Source of the DNA: Rahnella sp. AA
Lineage (GTDB): Bacteria; Pseudomonadota; Gammaproteobacteria; Enterobacterales; Enterobacteriaceae
Length of the DNA: 64,000 nucleotides
Assembly (NCBI RefSeq): GCF_002834385.1
Contig: NZ_PITQ01000004.1
Coordinates: 257,534-321,533 of the forward strand
Direction: 5' to 3'
Part shown: positions 8,167 to 19,675 of the stretch, in pieces
Layout of the letters: every line of letters starts with the position of its first letter
Numbering within the stretch: position 1 is the first letter of the stretch
The notes under the pieces: model-generated
Databases searched by the model: none
The model's input: the letters and a program-made list of their open reading frames with translations, nothing else
What the model was told of the DNA's origin: nothing
Position numbers and translations under genes: made by a program

Positions 8167-8961
8167 TTAGGTCAGGGAAGATGCATCGATGTGAAATAAT
8201 CGTGAAAAGTTTGCTGTTGTCACTTCGGCCAGCTGTTCGACGCTAACGCCTTTCAGAACAGCCATGTAATCGGCCACATCACGCACGTATGCAGGCTGGT
8301 TTTCTTTACCGCGATGCGGAACCGGTGCCAGATACGGAGAGTCGGTTTCTACCAGAAGACGGTCTAACGGCACATAACGGGCGACTTCGCGTAAGGATTC
8401 AGCATTTCGGAAAGTCAGGATGCCGGAGAAGGAGATGTAGAAACCGAGGTCTAACAGGAATTCTGCGGTCGGGATATCTTCGGTAAAGCAGTGCAGAACG
8501 CCTCCGCATTCACCGGCTTTCTCTTCTTTCAGGATATCGAGTGTGTCCTGACGCGCGTCACGGGTATGGACGATCACTGGTTTGTTCAGCTCGCGACCAA
8601 TGCGGATGTGCTCACGGAAAGAATCCTGCTGCAATTTCAGCTGATGTGCTTCTTTCTGATAGAAATAATCCAGACCCGTTTCCCCCATCGCCACCACTTT
8701 CGGGCCGGCAGCCAGACGTTTCAGCTCAGCGAAATCATAGCCATCATCGATGTTTAACGGGTGAACACCACAGGAAAATGCCACGTCCGGGCGTTCGCCA
8801 ATCTGCTGTGTCATTGCCTGATAACCGGGCAGCGTCGTTGCAACAGCCAGCATAAATTTAACATCGCGCTCGCGGGCTTTTTCCAGCACGTCATCAACGC
8901 CGGAGTGCAGCTCGTTATAATCCAGGCTGTCGAGATGACAATGGGAATCGACTAAAAACAT
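8167..8961 (-). CDS. ycfH: TatD-family metal-dependent hydrolase (YcfH)
   Basis: 264 aa TatD/amidohydrolase-fold protein. Metal ligands are visible: DSHCHLD at residues 5-11, GETGLDYFY in the middle (Glu ligand), IVHTRDA, and ETDSPYLAP near the C-terminus (Asp ligand). Family members are 3'-5' DNA exonucleases or deoxyribonucleases; the exact substrate of YcfH is not well defined. It is the gene after holB (30-bp gap) in the run tmk-holB-ycfH, as in E. coli, which supports orthology and cotranscription. Confidence 0.93.
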   Translation of the reverse strand: MFLVDSHCHLDSLDYNELHSGVDDVLEKARERDVKFMLAVATTLPGYQAMTQQIGERPDVAFSCGVHPLNIDDGYDFAELKRLAAGPKVVAMGETGLDYFYQKEAHQLKLQQDSFREHIRIGRELNKPVIVHTRDARQDTLDILKEEKAGECGGVLHCFTEDIPTAEFLLDLGFYISFSGILTFRNAESLREVARYVPLDRLLVETDSPYLAPVPHRGKENQPAYVRDVADYMAVLKGVSVEQLAEVTTANFSRLFHIDASSLT

Positions 8962-8991
8962 AATAGTTAACTCATTACTTAGTAAAAGGAT

Positions 8992-10011
8992 TCAGCGCGA
9001 AAGCGCGGAACTGAAAATAGAGGGGGAAACAGCGCCCTGAAGCATCTGTTCCCATTCCAGCAGTTGTTCGGTCAGCAACAGTTCGCGATTAACCCCCACG
9101 ATGGAGAGTAACTGCTGGCGGCAGTGCATCCAGGCGGTGACAGACTGTTGCAACGAAACATTAGATTGCGCACCGGCAAGCAGACTTATCAGTGGTTGCT
9201 GGTCATGATTAATGATGAATTGCCCAGCCCGTTGCTGCCATTTGATAGCATCAAGCAGCAGCGTCGCCAGCCAGTACAGACGGTCAGCGGCATCGTCATG
9301 GTTGAGTTGCGGCAACAGTGAGAGCATATCCTGCTGCTGGCACTGTGTATAAAGCTGCTGACACAGTATCACGCGTTGTTTCCAGCGCTCCGGTTGCAAC
9401 AGCGCCATCGCCGAAAGCGGCGCACCGTTGCTCAGCCGCAAGGCGGTCTTAATCGCCACCGGATCCGCGCTGAGCTGGCGGTTGATCCACTGTACGGATA
9501 ACGCCTCTTCCGGCACCGGCAGATGCCAGTAGAAACAGCGGCTGCGGATAGTGGCCAGCAACGCTGAAGGTTCACGGCATCCCAGCAGAAAATAAGTCCC
9601 GGCTGGTGGTTCTTCCAGCGTTTTGAGTAAGGCGTTGGCGGCGGCCTCCGTCAGCATTTCCATCTGCGGGATCCACACGACTTTCGCACCGCCCTGCTGC
9701 GAGTAATTATACAACGTTTCAATCAGTTGGCGGACAGGGTCGATACCCAGCGAACTCTTACCTTTTTCAGGCAGCAGGGTATGCCAGTCAGGATGGTTTC
9801 CGGCGATCATCAGCTGGCAGCTGTGGCATTTACCGCAACTTTTTTCCCCATCTTTATGCTGGCAAAGCAACCAGCGGCTCAGGCCATAGACCAGTGCGTC
9901 ATCGCCCATTCCCGCCGCAACGTGCATCAGCAGGGAATGATGACCACGCCCGGTCTGATATTGCCCGATTAACTGGCGGTAAGGGCCGCTGAGCCACGGA
10001 TACCAACTCAT
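8992..10011 (-). CDS. holB: DNA polymerase III delta' subunit
   Basis: 339 aa, close to E. coli HolB (334). Delta' is the rigid stator of the clamp loader that works with tau/gamma and delta to load the beta clamp. The zinc module is visible as [10 protein letters not shown] (about residues 59-68), and the SRC motif characteristic of clamp-loader interfaces appears in [13 protein letters not shown]. As is normal for delta', it lacks a functional Walker A. The first four bases overlap the tmk stop (ATGA), indicating translational coupling. Confidence 0.96.
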   Translation of the reverse strand: MSWYPWLSGPYRQLIGQYQTGRGHHSLLMHVAAGMGDDALVYGLSRWLLCQHKDGEKSCGKCHSCQLMIAGNHPDWHTLLPEKGKSSLGIDPVRQLIETLYNYSQQGGAKVVWIPQMEMLTEAAANALLKTLEEPPAGTYFLLGCREPSALLATIRSRCFYWHLPVPEEALSVQWINRQLSADPVAIKTALRLSNGAPLSAMALLQPERWKQRVILCQQLYTQCQQQDMLSLLPQLNHDDAADRLYWLATLLLDAIKWQQRAGQFIINHDQQPLISLLAGAQSNVSLQQSVTAWMHCRQQLLSIVGVNRELLLTEQLLEWEQMLQGAVSPSIFSSALSR

Positions 10012-10658
10012 GACATCTGGCCTTTTGCAGTTTGTTCATCGAACCAGTTTTTTAACGTCAGTTCGATAGAGGCTTTGACCTGTTCAATGGTCTGCGACGC
10101 ATCAATGGTTTTGATGCGGCTGTCGGCGGCGGCGAGTTCGAGATAACGCGCACGCGTACGCTCAAAGAAGGGCAGCGCTTCCTGCTCGATACGATCCAGC
10201 TCACCGCGCGCACGGGCGCGTTGCAGACCAATAGCCGGTGGTAAGTCGAGATAAAGCGTGAGATCAGGGCGGAAATCGCCCAGCACGGTGTCGCGCAAAG
10301 AACTCATCAGTTTTGCATCAATACCGCGTCCGCCGCCCTGATAGGCTTGCGAAGAGAGATCATGGCGATCTCCTACAACCCAGGCGCCACGCGCCAGAGC
10401 AGGTAAAATCACGGTTTCAACCAGCTGGACGCGCGCGGCATAAAGCATCAGTACTTCCGCCTTCACGGTAGGTTTTTCACCGTCAACGCCGCGTTTGAAC
10501 AAATCACGCAGCTTTTCGGCCAGTGGCGTACCGCCAGGCTCACGGGTAAACACAATTTCTTGCACCCCATGCTGGCGCAACGCATTCACAACCACGTCAT
10601 GTGCGGTGGTCTTCCCTGCCCCTTCAAGGCCTTCGATTACAATGAAGTTACTTTTCAT
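10008..10658 (-). CDS. tmk: Thymidylate kinase
   Basis: 216 aa. Phosphorylates dTMP to dTDP with ATP, essential for dTTP supply. The P-loop is [10 protein letters not shown] near residues 9-18; the dTMP-site DR(H/Y) motif is [13 protein letters not shown]; the lid region contains [12 protein letters not shown]. It overlaps mltG by 11 bp upstream and holB by 4 bp downstream, forming a tight mltG-tmk-holB-ycfH operon. Confidence 0.97.
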   Translation of the reverse strand: MKSNFIVIEGLEGAGKTTAHDVVVNALRQHGVQEIVFTREPGGTPLAEKLRDLFKRGVDGEKPTVKAEVLMLYAARVQLVETVILPALARGAWVVGDRHDLSSQAYQGGGRGIDAKLMSSLRDTVLGDFRPDLTLYLDLPPAIGLQRARARGELDRIEQEALPFFERTRARYLELAAADSRIKTIDASQTIEQVKASIELTLKNWFDEQTAKGQMS

Positions 10659-11673
10659 TCTTGTTTTTCAGAGCCTCTAAATACACACGAACCGCCTTGT
10701 TGTGGTTCACAAGGTTAGTGCTGAAAGTATGCCCGCCTTTGCCGTCAGCGACAAAATAAAGATACGGCGTTTTTGCCGGATTCGCCGCAGCCTGGAGCGA
10801 CGCTTCGCCCGGCATCGCAATTGGTGATGGCGGCAAACCGGTAATGACGTAGGTATTGTAAGGCGTCGGCGTTTCTAAATCTTTTTTGGTGATATTGCCG
10901 GTGTAACTTTCGCCCATTCCATAGATAACCGTCGGGTCAGTTTGCAGACGCATTCCGATACGAAGACGGTTAATAAAGACAGAGGCCACTTCAGGGCGTT
11001 CATCTTTTACGGCGGTTTCTTTTTCGATAATCGACGCCATCGTCACCATATCGGCGGGTGTTTTATACGGCAGCGAATCGGCCCGGCCTTTCCAGATGTC
11101 GGCAACGGTTTTTTCCATCCGTACATGCGCACGTTTGAGCAAAGAAACATCGGTCATCCCGGCGGTGTAGTGATAAGTGTCAGGATACAGCCAGCCTTCT
11201 GGATTTTTGCTGTCAGTCATCCCTAACGCTGCGGCAATCTCTTCGCTGCTTTTACCGCTCAGCTCATGCTTAAGATATTCCGATTTATCCAGCACCTTCA
11301 TCCAGTCGCTCAGTTTGAAACCTTCCACAAAGCGAATGCTGAACTGCGCTTCTTTACCGCTTTTCAGCAACTCCAGCATCTGGCGAACGGTCATTCCTTT
11401 CTCAAGACGATACGTCCCGGCTTTGAACTCGCTCAGTTCAGGCTCGAGGCGCAATAACCACGGGAACCAGTGACTTGATTTAATCAGTTTTTTATCAATG
11501 AGCAGCGTTTCCAGCGCCACACGCCCCGTACCGGCTGGCAGGGTGAAAATGGTTTCGCTGCTGACGTTGATCGGGCGGTCGGCGAACTGCTTCACTTTAT
11601 GGTAACTCAGCGCCGCCAGCCCAAGCAGGATCAGGACAATCAGGGCGAAAAATTTCGTTTTTTTGTTTTTCAT
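10648..11673 (-). CDS. mltG: Endolytic murein transglycosylase
   Basis: 341 aa (E. coli MltG/YceG 340). One N-terminal membrane segment (residues about 8-25, [17 protein letters not shown]) anchors it in the inner membrane with the catalytic domain in the periplasm. The YceG signature includes SIIEKETAV with the catalytic Glu, followed by [20 protein letters not shown]. It cuts nascent glycan strands and is thought to set their length. It lies 14 bp after pabC and overlaps tmk. Confidence 0.96.
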   Translation of the reverse strand: MKNKKTKFFALIVLILLGLAALSYHKVKQFADRPINVSSETIFTLPAGTGRVALETLLIDKKLIKSSHWFPWLLRLEPELSEFKAGTYRLEKGMTVRQMLELLKSGKEAQFSIRFVEGFKLSDWMKVLDKSEYLKHELSGKSSEEIAAALGMTDSKNPEGWLYPDTYHYTAGMTDVSLLKRAHVRMEKTVADIWKGRADSLPYKTPADMVTMASIIEKETAVKDERPEVASVFINRLRIGMRLQTDPTVIYGMGESYTGNITKKDLETPTPYNTYVITGLPPSPIAMPGEASLQAAANPAKTPYLYFVADGKGGHTFSTNLVNHNKAVRVYLEALKNKNEK

Positions 11674-11687
11674 TGTCGGTTCACTTT

Positions 11688-12482
11688 TTAACAGCTTTGG
11701 TGCAGGAAATCGTACAAATCACGTGAAGAATAATGCCGTCTGTCCACCTGCGACACAGGCAAAACGGGCATCAGTGCGTTACAAATTAGGATCTCATCAG
11801 CATCGGACAGAATTTCAGGCGGCTCACTGACAATGTGCAAAGCCCACGTGGTCGCTTCAAGCACCCGGAGCAGGTGCTGACGCATAATGCCGTCAACGCC
11901 GGACTGCGATAAATCCGGCGTAAAAACCTGATTTCCCTTACGCCAGAATAAATTGGCCGCACAGCATTCTACCAGGCAACCGGAAGTGTTAACGACCAGC
12001 GCCTCATTAGCATCTGTCTGGTCCAGATCCATGCGGATCATCACTTGTTCCAGGCGATTCAGATGCTTTATCCCAGCCAGCAACGGGTTTTGGCTCAGGG
12101 CCACCGGGCTCAGCGTTAACTTCACACCCTGTTGCCGCCAGAGCGAGTATTGCACCGGATAATCGGAAACGGAGACAATACGGGTCGGTTCGCTGCATCC
12201 TGCAGCACTGTAACCACGCCCGCCCTTTCCCCGGGTCAGAATAGCTTTAACAACTGCCTCACTTCGTTGCCCGGCAGCCTGGCGCATTTCATGCTCCAGT
12301 GCTCCCCAGTCAACCCCCGTAATCCGCAAAACAGAGGCAGCCTGTTGCATACGCCGGATGTGTTTTGCAAGAAATTGAATTTCGCCGTGGATCACTCTGG
12401 CTGTCGTAAAGCACCCGTCGCCAAATTGTACCGAGCGATCTCCTGCCGGCAATGTCGTTTGCGCCACACCGTTAATCCACAT
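11688..12482 (-). CDS. pabC: Aminodeoxychorismate lyase
   Basis: 264 aa PLP fold-type IV enzyme, slightly shorter than the E. coli protein (269). It converts 4-amino-4-deoxychorismate to 4-aminobenzoate plus pyruvate for folate synthesis. The PLP lysine is in [10 protein letters not shown] (about residue 140), and the family pattern around [16 protein letters not shown] contacts the cofactor phosphate side. Placed between fabF and mltG as in E. coli. The fabF terminator precedes it by about 170 bp, so it may also have its own promoter in 12483-12650. Confidence 0.95.
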   Translation of the reverse strand: MWINGVAQTTLPAGDRSVQFGDGCFTTARVIHGEIQFLAKHIRRMQQAASVLRITGVDWGALEHEMRQAAGQRSEAVVKAILTRGKGGRGYSAAGCSEPTRIVSVSDYPVQYSLWRQQGVKLTLSPVALSQNPLLAGIKHLNRLEQVMIRMDLDQTDANEALVVNTSGCLVECCAANLFWRKGNQVFTPDLSQSGVDGIMRQHLLRVLEATTWALHIVSEPPEILSDADEILICNALMPVLPVSQVDRRHYSSRDLYDFLHQSC

Positions 12483-12651
12483 GGTTACTTCCTCCGGGCA
12501 TTAAGGTTCTCTGAGAGAAGAGCCTGCGTGAGCGGGCTTACTGCATCAAGTGGAGCATTCTTACTTTATCGTACCGGGCCACACTGAGAGCTGAAACACG
12601 CGGTTTGTTGAGCTGCCGTTTGGCACAAACCGGGTCATTTGTGCAGACAGC

Positions 12652-12676
12652 AAAAAGGCCCAATAGCGGGCCTTTT
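12652..12676 (-). terminator. Terminator after fabF
   Basis: AAAAAGGCCC-AATAGC-GGGCCTTTT hairpin 25 bp past the fabF stop, with a T tract on the minus strand. It separates the fab cluster from pabC. Confidence 0.7.
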
Positions 12677-12701
12677 ACGGACGAACAGGTTTTGACCGGA
12701 T

Positions 12702-13943
12702 TCAGATCTTGCGGAATACCAGCGAACCATTGGTACCGCCAAAACCGAACGAATTACACAGTGAGTAATCCAACGCTTTTACCTGACGCGCTTCATGCGG
12801 CACGAAGTCCAGATCACAACCTTCATCCGGATTATCCAGATTGATGGTTGGAGGAACAGCCTGATCGCGCAAAGCAAGCAAGGTAAAGATGGATTCCACT
12901 GCGCCCGCTGCGCCCAGCAAATGCCCGGTCATGGATTTAGTCGAACTGACCAGCACTTTCTTCGCATCCGCACCGAAGACAGACTTAACGGCCTGCGCTT
13001 CAGCTTTATCACCGGCAGCGGTAGATGTCCCGTGCGCGTTGATGTAACCAATCTCGGAAGCAGAAATACCGGCATCGCGCAGTGCATTTTCCATTGCCAG
13101 AGCAGCACCCGCGCCGTCTTCCGGCGGTGAAGTCATGTGGAAGGCATCGCTGCTCATGCCAAAACCAACAATCTCAGCATAAATTTTCGCACCACGTTTG
13201 CGGGCATGTTCGTACTCTTCCAGCACCATAATGCCTGCGCCATCGCCGAGGACGAAACCATCACGATCTTTATCCCAAGGACGGCTCGCCGCCTGAGGAT
13301 TATCATTACGGGTTGAAAGCGCACGTGCCGCGCCAAAACCACCCACACCCAACGGTGTACTGGCTTTTTCTGCGCCACCGGCCAGCATGACGTCAGCATC
13401 GTTATAAGCAATGATACGTGCCGCATGACCAATATTGTGCACGCCAGATGTACAAGCCGTAGCAATAGAAATACTCGGTCCACGCAACCCAAACATAATG
13501 CTCAGATGACCGGCAATCATGTTAACGATGGTTGAGGGAACGAAGAAAGGACTAATTTTACGCGGCCCGCCGTTAACCAATGAGGAATGGTTTTCTTCAA
13601 TCAGACCGAGTCCGCCAATACCAGAACCGATCGCCGCACCAATGCGTGTCGCGTTCTCAGCAGTGATTTCAAGCCCGGAGTCCTGCATCGCTTGAATACC
13701 GGCAGCAATACCATACTGAATAAAGGCATCCATCTTGCGGGCATCTTTGCGCGCGATGAAGTCTTCACAGTTAAAATCTTTTACTAAGCCAGCAAAGCGC
13801 GTTGCATAGGCACTAGTATCAAAATGGTCGATTAGGCTAATGCCACTCTGACCGGCAAGGAGAGCGTTCCAAGTGGACTCTACAGTATTGCCGACAGGAG
13901 ACAGCATGCCCAGTCCAGTCACTACAACTCGACGCTTAGACAC
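12702..13943 (-). CDS. fabF: Beta-ketoacyl-ACP synthase II
   Basis: 413 aa. Condenses malonyl-ACP with acyl-ACP in elongation and is responsible for the temperature-sensitive step from C16:1 to C18:1. The catalytic Cys is Cys164 in ATACTSG; the two histidines are in INAHGTST and [10 protein letters not shown]. It is the last gene of the acpP-fabF pair, 101 bp after acpP with a strong hairpin between them. Confidence 0.97.
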   Translation of the reverse strand: MSKRRVVVTGLGMLSPVGNTVESTWNALLAGQSGISLIDHFDTSAYATRFAGLVKDFNCEDFIARKDARKMDAFIQYGIAAGIQAMQDSGLEITAENATRIGAAIGSGIGGLGLIEENHSSLVNGGPRKISPFFVPSTIVNMIAGHLSIMFGLRGPSISIATACTSGVHNIGHAARIIAYNDADVMLAGGAEKASTPLGVGGFGAARALSTRNDNPQAASRPWDKDRDGFVLGDGAGIMVLEEYEHARKRGAKIYAEIVGFGMSSDAFHMTSPPEDGAGAALAMENALRDAGISASEIGYINAHGTSTAAGDKAEAQAVKSVFGADAKKVLVSSTKSMTGHLLGAAGAVESIFTLLALRDQAVPPTINLDNPDEGCDLDFVPHEARQVKALDYSLCNSFGFGGTNGSLVFRKI

Positions 13944-13987
13944 GTGTGTCCTCCAGGGAGGGAAAAAAGTAGTAATACCGTGGGATA

Positions 13988-14019
13988 TAAAAAACTTAGG
14001 CGGTCAAATGACCGCCTAA
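13988..14019 (-). terminator. Attenuating hairpin between acpP and fabF
   Basis: Perfect 10-bp stem TTAGGCGGTC/GACCGCCTAA followed on the minus strand by a T-rich tract. It can end most acpP transcripts and explain higher acpP than fabF expression; partial read-through is inferred. Confidence 0.7.
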
Positions 14020-14044
14020 CTATCTAAACTTAAAGCATGTACGC

Positions 14045-14281
14045 TTACTGTTGGCTAGCGTTGATAAAATCAATAGCTGCCTGAACAGTAGTGATTTTTT
14101 CAGCTTCTTCGTCAGGGATCTCGGTATCAAACTCTTCTTCCAGAGCCATAACCAGCTCAACGGTGTCGAGAGAATCAGCGCCAAGGTCGTCTACGAAAGA
14201 TGCAGCATTCACTACTTCTTCCTGTTTAACACCCAGCTGTTCAACGATGATTTTCTTAACGCGTTCTTCGATAGTGCTCAT
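14045..14281 (-). CDS. acpP: Acyl carrier protein
   Basis: 78 aa, acidic. The phosphopantetheine attachment site is Ser37 (numbered with Met) in GADSLDT. It carries acyl chains for FabD, FabG, FabH, FabF and PlsX, encoded on either side, and is near-identical to other enterobacterial AcpP. Confidence 0.99.
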   Translation of the reverse strand: MSTIEERVKKIIVEQLGVKQEEVVNAASFVDDLGADSLDTVELVMALEEEFDTEIPDEEAEKITTVQAAIDFINASQQ

Positions 14282-14434
14282 ACTCTTAAATTTCCTATCA
14301 AAACTCGCTTTCGCGATGGTTTTCGTAGTGTATAAAATGTTGAAAAAGATGCAACTAAATCCAGGCTGGTCAAACCACGAATTTGCTCTATTTTGCGGTT
14401 TTTACCGCAAAAAACGCAAATAATTTCGTAATTT

Positions 14435-15169
14435 TTAAATCATGTACATGCCGCCATTGACATGTAATGTTTCACCCGTGATGTAGCTGGCCTCGTCAGA
14501 GGCTAAAAAAGCAACGGCGCTGGCAATTTCTTTGGCATCGCCCAACCGGTTGGCTGGAACTGATGACAAAATGCCTGCGCGTTGATCATCTGTCAACGCC
14601 CTTGTCATATCCGTCTCAATAAAGCCGGGAGCGACGACGTTGACAGTAATGCCACGTGAAGCGACTTCACGTGCCAAAGACTTACTAAAACCAATCAAGC
14701 CAGCTTTAGCCGCCGCGTAGTTCGCCTGCCCTGCGTTACCCATGGTGCCAACAACGGAACCAATTGTAATAATCCGTCCACACCGTTTCTTCATCATAGC
14801 CCGCATGACAGCTTTTGACAGCCGAAACACTGAAGTCAGGTTCGTGTCCAGGATATCCTGCCACTCATCGTCCTTCATTCGCATGAGAAGGTTATCACGG
14901 GTAATGCCGGCATTATTAACTAAAATATCAATTTCGCCAAATTCAGCTCGAATCGTCGCCAATACTTGCTCAATAGATGCAGAATCAACCACATTGAGCA
15001 TAATACCTTTGCCGTTTTCGCCTAAATATTCGCCGATTGCTTCAGCGCCTTTTTCGCTGGTCGCGGTGCCGATCACTTTTGCGCCGCCAGCAACCAGCTT
15101 TTCAGCGATTGCGCGACCAATGCCACGGCTCGCACCCGTTACCAGTGCAATTTTGCCTTCGAAGCTCAT
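14435..15169 (-). CDS. fabG: 3-oxoacyl-ACP reductase
   Basis: 244 aa from the ATG at 15169, with AAGAGG six bases upstream; an in-frame ATG two codons earlier would abut that site. Short-chain dehydrogenase: NADPH-binding TGASRGIG at residues ~10-17, NNAG, catalytic Ser in GSVVGTMG and Tyr-x3-Lys in YAAAK, PGF after it. It reduces 3-oxoacyl-ACP in fatty acid elongation. It lies 14 bp after fabD, and 153 bp before acpP. Confidence 0.97.
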   Translation of the reverse strand: MSFEGKIALVTGASRGIGRAIAEKLVAGGAKVIGTATSEKGAEAIGEYLGENGKGIMLNVVDSASIEQVLATIRAEFGEIDILVNNAGITRDNLLMRMKDDEWQDILDTNLTSVFRLSKAVMRAMMKKRCGRIITIGSVVGTMGNAGQANYAAAKAGLIGFSKSLAREVASRGITVNVVAPGFIETDMTRALTDDQRAGILSSVPANRLGDAKEIASAVAFLASDEASYITGETLHVNGGMYMI

Positions 15170-15183
15170 ACTCATCCTCTTAA

Positions 15184-16113
15184 TTACTGCTCAAGCGCCG
15201 CAGTCAGGCTTGCCGTGTCGTTTACCGCGGCCGCCGTCAGGGTGTCTACAATACGTTTAGTCAGACCGGTCAGAACTTTACCTGGTCCCACTTCTAATAA
15301 CTGTTCAACGCCTTGTGCTGCCATGAATTCGACAGATTCAGTCCAGCGTACCGGGCTGTATAACTGACGAACCAGCGCACTGCGGATTGCTTCCGCAGAT
15401 GTTTCAACTTTCACGTCTACGTTGTTCACGACGGAATATTGTGGCGCACTGAAGGTCACATTTTCCAGCGCAACGGCCAGTTTATCAGCAGCAGGCTTCA
15501 TTAATGCGCAGTGTGAAGGCACGCTGACAGGTAACGGCAGAGCTCGTTTTGCACCTGCGGCTTTACAAGCAGCACCGGCACGCTCAACGGCTTCTTTGTT
15601 ACCCGCGATAACAACCTGGCCCGGCGAGTTAAAGTTCACCGGCGAAACAACCTGGCCTTGCGCAGATTCTTCACACGCTTTAGCGATGGCATCGTTATCC
15701 AGACCGATGATAGCGTACATAGCACCAGTACCTGCCGGCACCGCTTCCTGCATCAGTTTGCCGCGCAGTTCAACCAGAGAAATAGCCTGTTTGAAATCCA
15801 GCACACCCGCGCAAACCAGCGCCGAGTACTCGCCCAGGCTGTGGCCGGCCATCAGAACAGGCTGAGTGCCGTTCTGCTGCTGCCAGACGCGCCAGATAGC
15901 GACGGACGCTGCCAGTAAAGCAGGCTGTGTCTGCCAGGTTTTATTCAATTCTTCAGCCGGCCCCTGCTGCACCAACTGCCATAAATCATACCCCAGCGCC
16001 GAAGAAGCTTCGGCAAATGTCTCTTCAACAACCGGGTGTGCTGTGGCTAAATCAGCCAGCATACCGAGCGTCTGAGAACCCTGACCAGGGAAAACAACTG
16101 CTATTTTTGTCAT
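15184..16113 (-). CDS. fabD: Malonyl-CoA:ACP transacylase
   Basis: 309 aa. Transfers malonyl from CoA to ACP. The nucleophile Ser92 is in GHSLGEY, the N-terminal oxyanion loop is PGQGSQ, and the catalytic His is in VPSHCALM. It lies 18 bp after fabH and 14 bp before fabG. Confidence 0.98.
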   Translation of the reverse strand: MTKIAVVFPGQGSQTLGMLADLATAHPVVEETFAEASSALGYDLWQLVQQGPAEELNKTWQTQPALLAASVAIWRVWQQQNGTQPVLMAGHSLGEYSALVCAGVLDFKQAISLVELRGKLMQEAVPAGTGAMYAIIGLDNDAIAKACEESAQGQVVSPVNFNSPGQVVIAGNKEAVERAGAACKAAGAKRALPLPVSVPSHCALMKPAADKLAVALENVTFSAPQYSVVNNVDVKVETSAEAIRSALVRQLYSPVRWTESVEFMAAQGVEQLLEVGPGKVLTGLTKRIVDTLTAAAVNDTASLTAALEQ

Positions 16114-16131
16114 TTTTATCTTCCTGTTAAA

Positions 16132-17085
16132 TCAGAAACGTACCAGCGCCGAGCCCCAGGTAAAGCCACCGCCAAATGCTTCGAGCAGCACTAACTGCCC
16201 GCGCTGAATTCTGCCATCACGCACCGCCTCGTCAAGCGCCGCCGGCACGGAAGCCGCTGACGTATTGCCATGACGATCGAGGGTGACAACGACTTTATCC
16301 ATCCCCATGCCCAGCTTTTTCGCTGTTGCACTGATGATGCGCAGGTTCGCCTGATGCGGAACCAGCCAGTCGAGTTCGGAGCGATCGAGATTATTGGCCG
16401 TCAGGGTTTCATCAACAATGTGCGCCAGTTCAGTCACGGCCACTTTGAAGACTTCATTACCCGCCATGGTCACGTAAGCCGGTTTTTCAGGCTCTGACTG
16501 ACTTGGATAAGCCAGCGTCAGCAGGTTGCCGTAATGACCATCTGCATGCATATGCGTGGAAATAATGCCCTGCTCTTCGGACGCGCCCAGCAATACTGCG
16601 CCAGCACCATCGCCAAAGAGGATTACTGTGCCGCGATCTTCAGGATCGAGTTTACGGGACAGCACGTCAGAGCCGATCACCAGCGCATATTTCACGGCGC
16701 CGTTTTTAATGTACTGATCGGCAACGCTCAGTGCGTAGGTGAAACCAGCACAAGCAGCGGCCAGATCGAACGCTGCAGAATCCTTGATGCCCAGCATGTT
16801 CTGCACCTGGCAGGCTGAACTCGGGAATGCATGTGAAGATGAGGTTGTTGCAACAATGATCAAACCCACGTCGCTCGCGCTGACGCCGGCCATTTCGAGT
16901 GCTTTCTCTGCTGCGTGCAGGCCCATTGTGGCCACAGTCTCATCCGGTGCAGCGATACGACGTTCACGAATACCTGTACGGGTGACAATCCACTCGTCGG
17001 AGGTATCCACCATTTTTTCTAAGTCGGCATTAGACCGGACTTGCACGGGCAAATAGCTCCCCGTACCGAGAATCTTTGTATACAT
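16132..17085 (-). CDS. fabH: Beta-ketoacyl-ACP synthase III
   Basis: 317 aa. Starts fatty acid synthesis by condensing acetyl-CoA with malonyl-ACP. Cys112 (DLAAACAGF), His in VPHQANLRI and Asn in HGNTSAAS form the triad; the C-terminal [13 protein letters not shown] is typical. Separated from plsX by 6 bp. Confidence 0.98.
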   Translation of the reverse strand: MYTKILGTGSYLPVQVRSNADLEKMVDTSDEWIVTRTGIRERRIAAPDETVATMGLHAAEKALEMAGVSASDVGLIIVATTSSSHAFPSSACQVQNMLGIKDSAAFDLAAACAGFTYALSVADQYIKNGAVKYALVIGSDVLSRKLDPEDRGTVILFGDGAGAVLLGASEEQGIISTHMHADGHYGNLLTLAYPSQSEPEKPAYVTMAGNEVFKVAVTELAHIVDETLTANNLDRSELDWLVPHQANLRIISATAKKLGMGMDKVVVTLDRHGNTSAASVPAALDEAVRDGRIQRGQLVLLEAFGGGFTWGSALVRF

Positions 17086-17091
17086 GTACGA

Positions 17092-18126
17092 TCAGTCACT
17101 CTTGGGTAATACAGCTTCAAGGCGCGCGGCGATCCGCTGAGGGACCTGCCGCTGCACCGCCTGCACAGCCTGTTCGATAGCAACAGCAAACGCACGCTGG
17201 TTTGCTCCGCCGTGGCTTTTAATAACGATGCCCCGTAATCCTAACAAACATGCGCCATTATACTGGTCGGGGTTGAGATGGCTAAAACGCTTTAGCAATT
17301 TCTTCTGTACTATCCGACCTAACCATTTCAGCCACCAGGCCTTCTTGCCACCCTCGCCTGAGGATTTTAACAGTGACAAAAACATCCTTATTACACCTTC
17401 CATGGTTTTGAGCGTAACGTTACCCACAAAGCCGTCACACACCATCACGTCAGTCTTACCGGTCAGAAGGTCATTGCCTTCAAGATAGCCGATATAGTTG
17501 ATTAGTGCGGTATTTTTTAAAATGGCAGCGGCTTCGCGGATGTTATCCAGCCCTTTGCTTTCCTCTTCACCGATATTCAGCAAGGCAACGCGGGGGTTAG
17601 GAATACCCACGACCTGCTCGGCCATTACTGCGCCCATAACGGCAAACTGGACCAGCATTGTGCTGTCACACTCAACGTTGGCTCCCAGATCCAGCACCAC
17701 GGTTTTACTACGCTGCTGATTGGGTAATACGCTCATCAGCGCTGGCCGCTCAATGCCATCCAGAGGCTTTACAACCAGTTTAGCTAATCCCATCAGCGCA
17801 CCGGTATTCCCGGCACTGACGCACGCCTGAGCGTCACCACTTTTGATCAGTTCCAACGCCACACGCATTGAGCTTCCTTTACTGGCCCGTATAGCTTGCG
17901 ACGCGCGAAGGTCACTGGCTATTACTGATTCAGCAGGAATTATCCGAATTCGTTCTGTTACAGAAGGATCGGCTTTGGCTAAGAAAGGTGTGATTGCGTC
18001 GGGATTGCCGACCAGAAGAAGGTTTAATTCAGAATTAGAAATCAGTGCCTGCAATGAAGCAGGCACTGTGACGGAAGGACCGAAATCCCCGCCCATTACA
18101 TCTAACGCGAGGGTCAGACGATTCAA
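17092..18126 (-). CDS. plsX: Phosphate acyltransferase PlsX
   Basis: 344 aa if translation starts at the TTG at 18126: this places the protein start (M)[16 protein letters not shown] in line with other PlsX proteins, and AAGGCGA lies 6 bases upstream. An upstream in-frame ATG at 18171 would add 15 unconserved residues. The enzyme makes acyl-phosphate from acyl-ACP and phosphate for PlsY, the first committed step toward phosphatidic acid. It sits between rpmF and fabH as in E. coli. Confidence 0.95.
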   Translation of the reverse strand: MNRLTLALDVMGGDFGPSVTVPASLQALISNSELNLLLVGNPDAITPFLAKADPSVTERIRIIPAESVIASDLRASQAIRASKGSSMRVALELIKSGDAQACVSAGNTGALMGLAKLVVKPLDGIERPALMSVLPNQQRSKTVVLDLGANVECDSTMLVQFAVMGAVMAEQVVGIPNPRVALLNIGEEESKGLDNIREAAAILKNTALINYIGYLEGNDLLTGKTDVMVCDGFVGNVTLKTMEGVIRMFLSLLKSSGEGGKKAWWLKWLGRIVQKKLLKRFSHLNPDQYNGACLLGLRGIVIKSHGGANQRAFAVAIEQAVQAVQRQVPQRIAARLEAVLPKSD

Positions 18127-18174
18127 GGTATCGCCTTGCCAGCACTTATCACGTGAATAAGTTGCAGGCAAATA

Positions 18175-18354
<180 letters not shown>

Positions 18355-18879
18355 TTAAGTACTTTTCTTTAAACTCGCTAATACGGCAAATGGATTTGGT
18401 TTCTCCGCCTCTTCCGGCAGTTTACCAAATACCATATCCGCTTCGGACACTTCACAGTGTTCAGATTCATGTACCGGAACGACAGGCAGTGAAAGAATAA
18501 TTTCGTCTTCAATCATTGCCAGCAAATCGACTTCGCCAAAATCATCGACTTCGATCGGCTCATACGCTTCCGGTAATGCCTCAGCCTGTTCATCATTTTG
18601 GACAGGACTAAAACAATACGTTGTGTGAACCTGATGTTCAAACGTCTTACCGCATCTCTGGCATTCCAGAGTCACAGCAACATCGGAGTGGCCGGTAATC
18701 ACCGCCAGGCGCTGATTGTCGATATTAAACGACAAAGAGGTTTGTACGTCAGAATCCACGCTAACCACTGATTGGGCAACACGCGTAACCTGGTCAGCAG
18801 TATAGACACCTGTATAGTCTAAACGCTTCTGGGCTGTGCGGACCGCATCAAGGGTCAGGGGTAATTTTACTTTTTGCAT
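18355..18879 (-). CDS. yceD: 23S rRNA accumulation protein YceD (DUF177)
   Basis: 174 aa (E. coli 173). DUF177 proteins help 23S rRNA accumulate; the mechanism is unknown. [11 protein letters not shown] segment in the middle and the [15 protein letters not shown] motif are visible. It is the first gene of the yceD-rpmF-plsX-fab run and divergent from maf, with 142 bp between that should hold both promoters. Confidence 0.95.
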   Translation of the reverse strand: MQKVKLPLTLDAVRTAQKRLDYTGVYTADQVTRVAQSVVSVDSDVQTSLSFNIDNQRLAVITGHSDVAVTLECQRCGKTFEHQVHTTYCFSPVQNDEQAEALPEAYEPIEVDDFGEVDLLAMIEDEIILSLPVVPVHESEHCEVSEADMVFGKLPEEAEKPNPFAVLASLKKST

Positions 18880-19021
18880 AGGGCGCGCATATTAACTTTG
18901 TAACGACAGAGAGTCAAAGAAAAAGGCCTTAAAACCGCACCTTTCACCAATATTCGCTTCCGCAGCGGCCAACAGTTTAAAATGTGTGATTCAATAACGC
19001 TACGCTTTGTGAAAAAAAATT

Positions 19022-19615
19022 ATGCAGACCTCCCCGAAAAAAATACTTTTAGCCTCTACTTCGGTGTACCGGCAAGCCCTGCTGGCGAAGACGGGCCTTG
19101 CATTTACATGCGCATCGCCAAACATTGATGAAACACCGACTGCGGATGAAAAACCCGATGAACTGGTTAAACGGCTGGCACAGTCTAAAGCCGTCGCACT
19201 GAGCGGCCAGTATCCAGAACATCTCATTATAGGCTCTGATCAGGTTTGCTTTATTGACGGACACATTACCGGCAAGCCCCATATTTTCGACAATGCCTTT
19301 CGCCAGTTACGTGCGGCAAGTGGCAAGACTGTCACGTTTTATACCGGTCTGAGCCTCTACGATAGCCAGAAGCAACTGGCGCAGACATTGTGCGAAACAT
19401 TCGATGTCGTTTTCCGGGAATTAACAGACGAAGAGATTTCAGGATATTTACATCGCGAAGAGCCTTATGACTGCGCGGGAAGTTTTAAATCCGAGGGGTT
19501 GGGTATTACGCTGTTTGACAACCTTTCAGGACGTGACCCAAATACGCTCATCGGATTACCGCTCATCGCCCTGCTGGAGTTGCTGCGAGCACACGGTGTG
19601 AATCCGCTGTTGTAG
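19022..19615 (+). CDS. yceF: Maf-family 7-methyl-GTP pyrophosphatase (YceF)
   Basis: 197 aa. The Maf fold is shown by [12 protein letters not shown] (substrate loop), IGSDQVC and GKPHIF in the middle, and [11 protein letters not shown] near the C-terminus. YceF-type enzymes hydrolyse m7GTP and related noncanonical nucleotides. It is divergent from yceD and convergent with rluC, with a terminator in between. Confidence 0.95.
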   Translation: MQTSPKKILLASTSVYRQALLAKTGLAFTCASPNIDETPTADEKPDELVKRLAQSKAVALSGQYPEHLIIGSDQVCFIDGHITGKPHIFDNAFRQLRAASGKTVTFYTGLSLYDSQKQLAQTLCETFDVVFRELTDEEISGYLHREEPYDCAGSFKSEGLGITLFDNLSGRDPNTLIGLPLIALLELLRAHGVNPLL

Positions 19616-19625
19616 ATGAACAGAA

Positions 19626-19650
19626 AAGGGGCGCAATCTGTGCGCCCCTT
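19626..19650. terminator. Bidirectional terminator between yceF and rluC
   Basis: Perfect 10-bp stem AAGGGGCGCA/TGCGCCCCTT with a five-base loop, lying between the convergent stops. Confidence 0.7.
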
Positions 19651-19675
19651 GTTATGAAATGCAGAAACGTTAGCG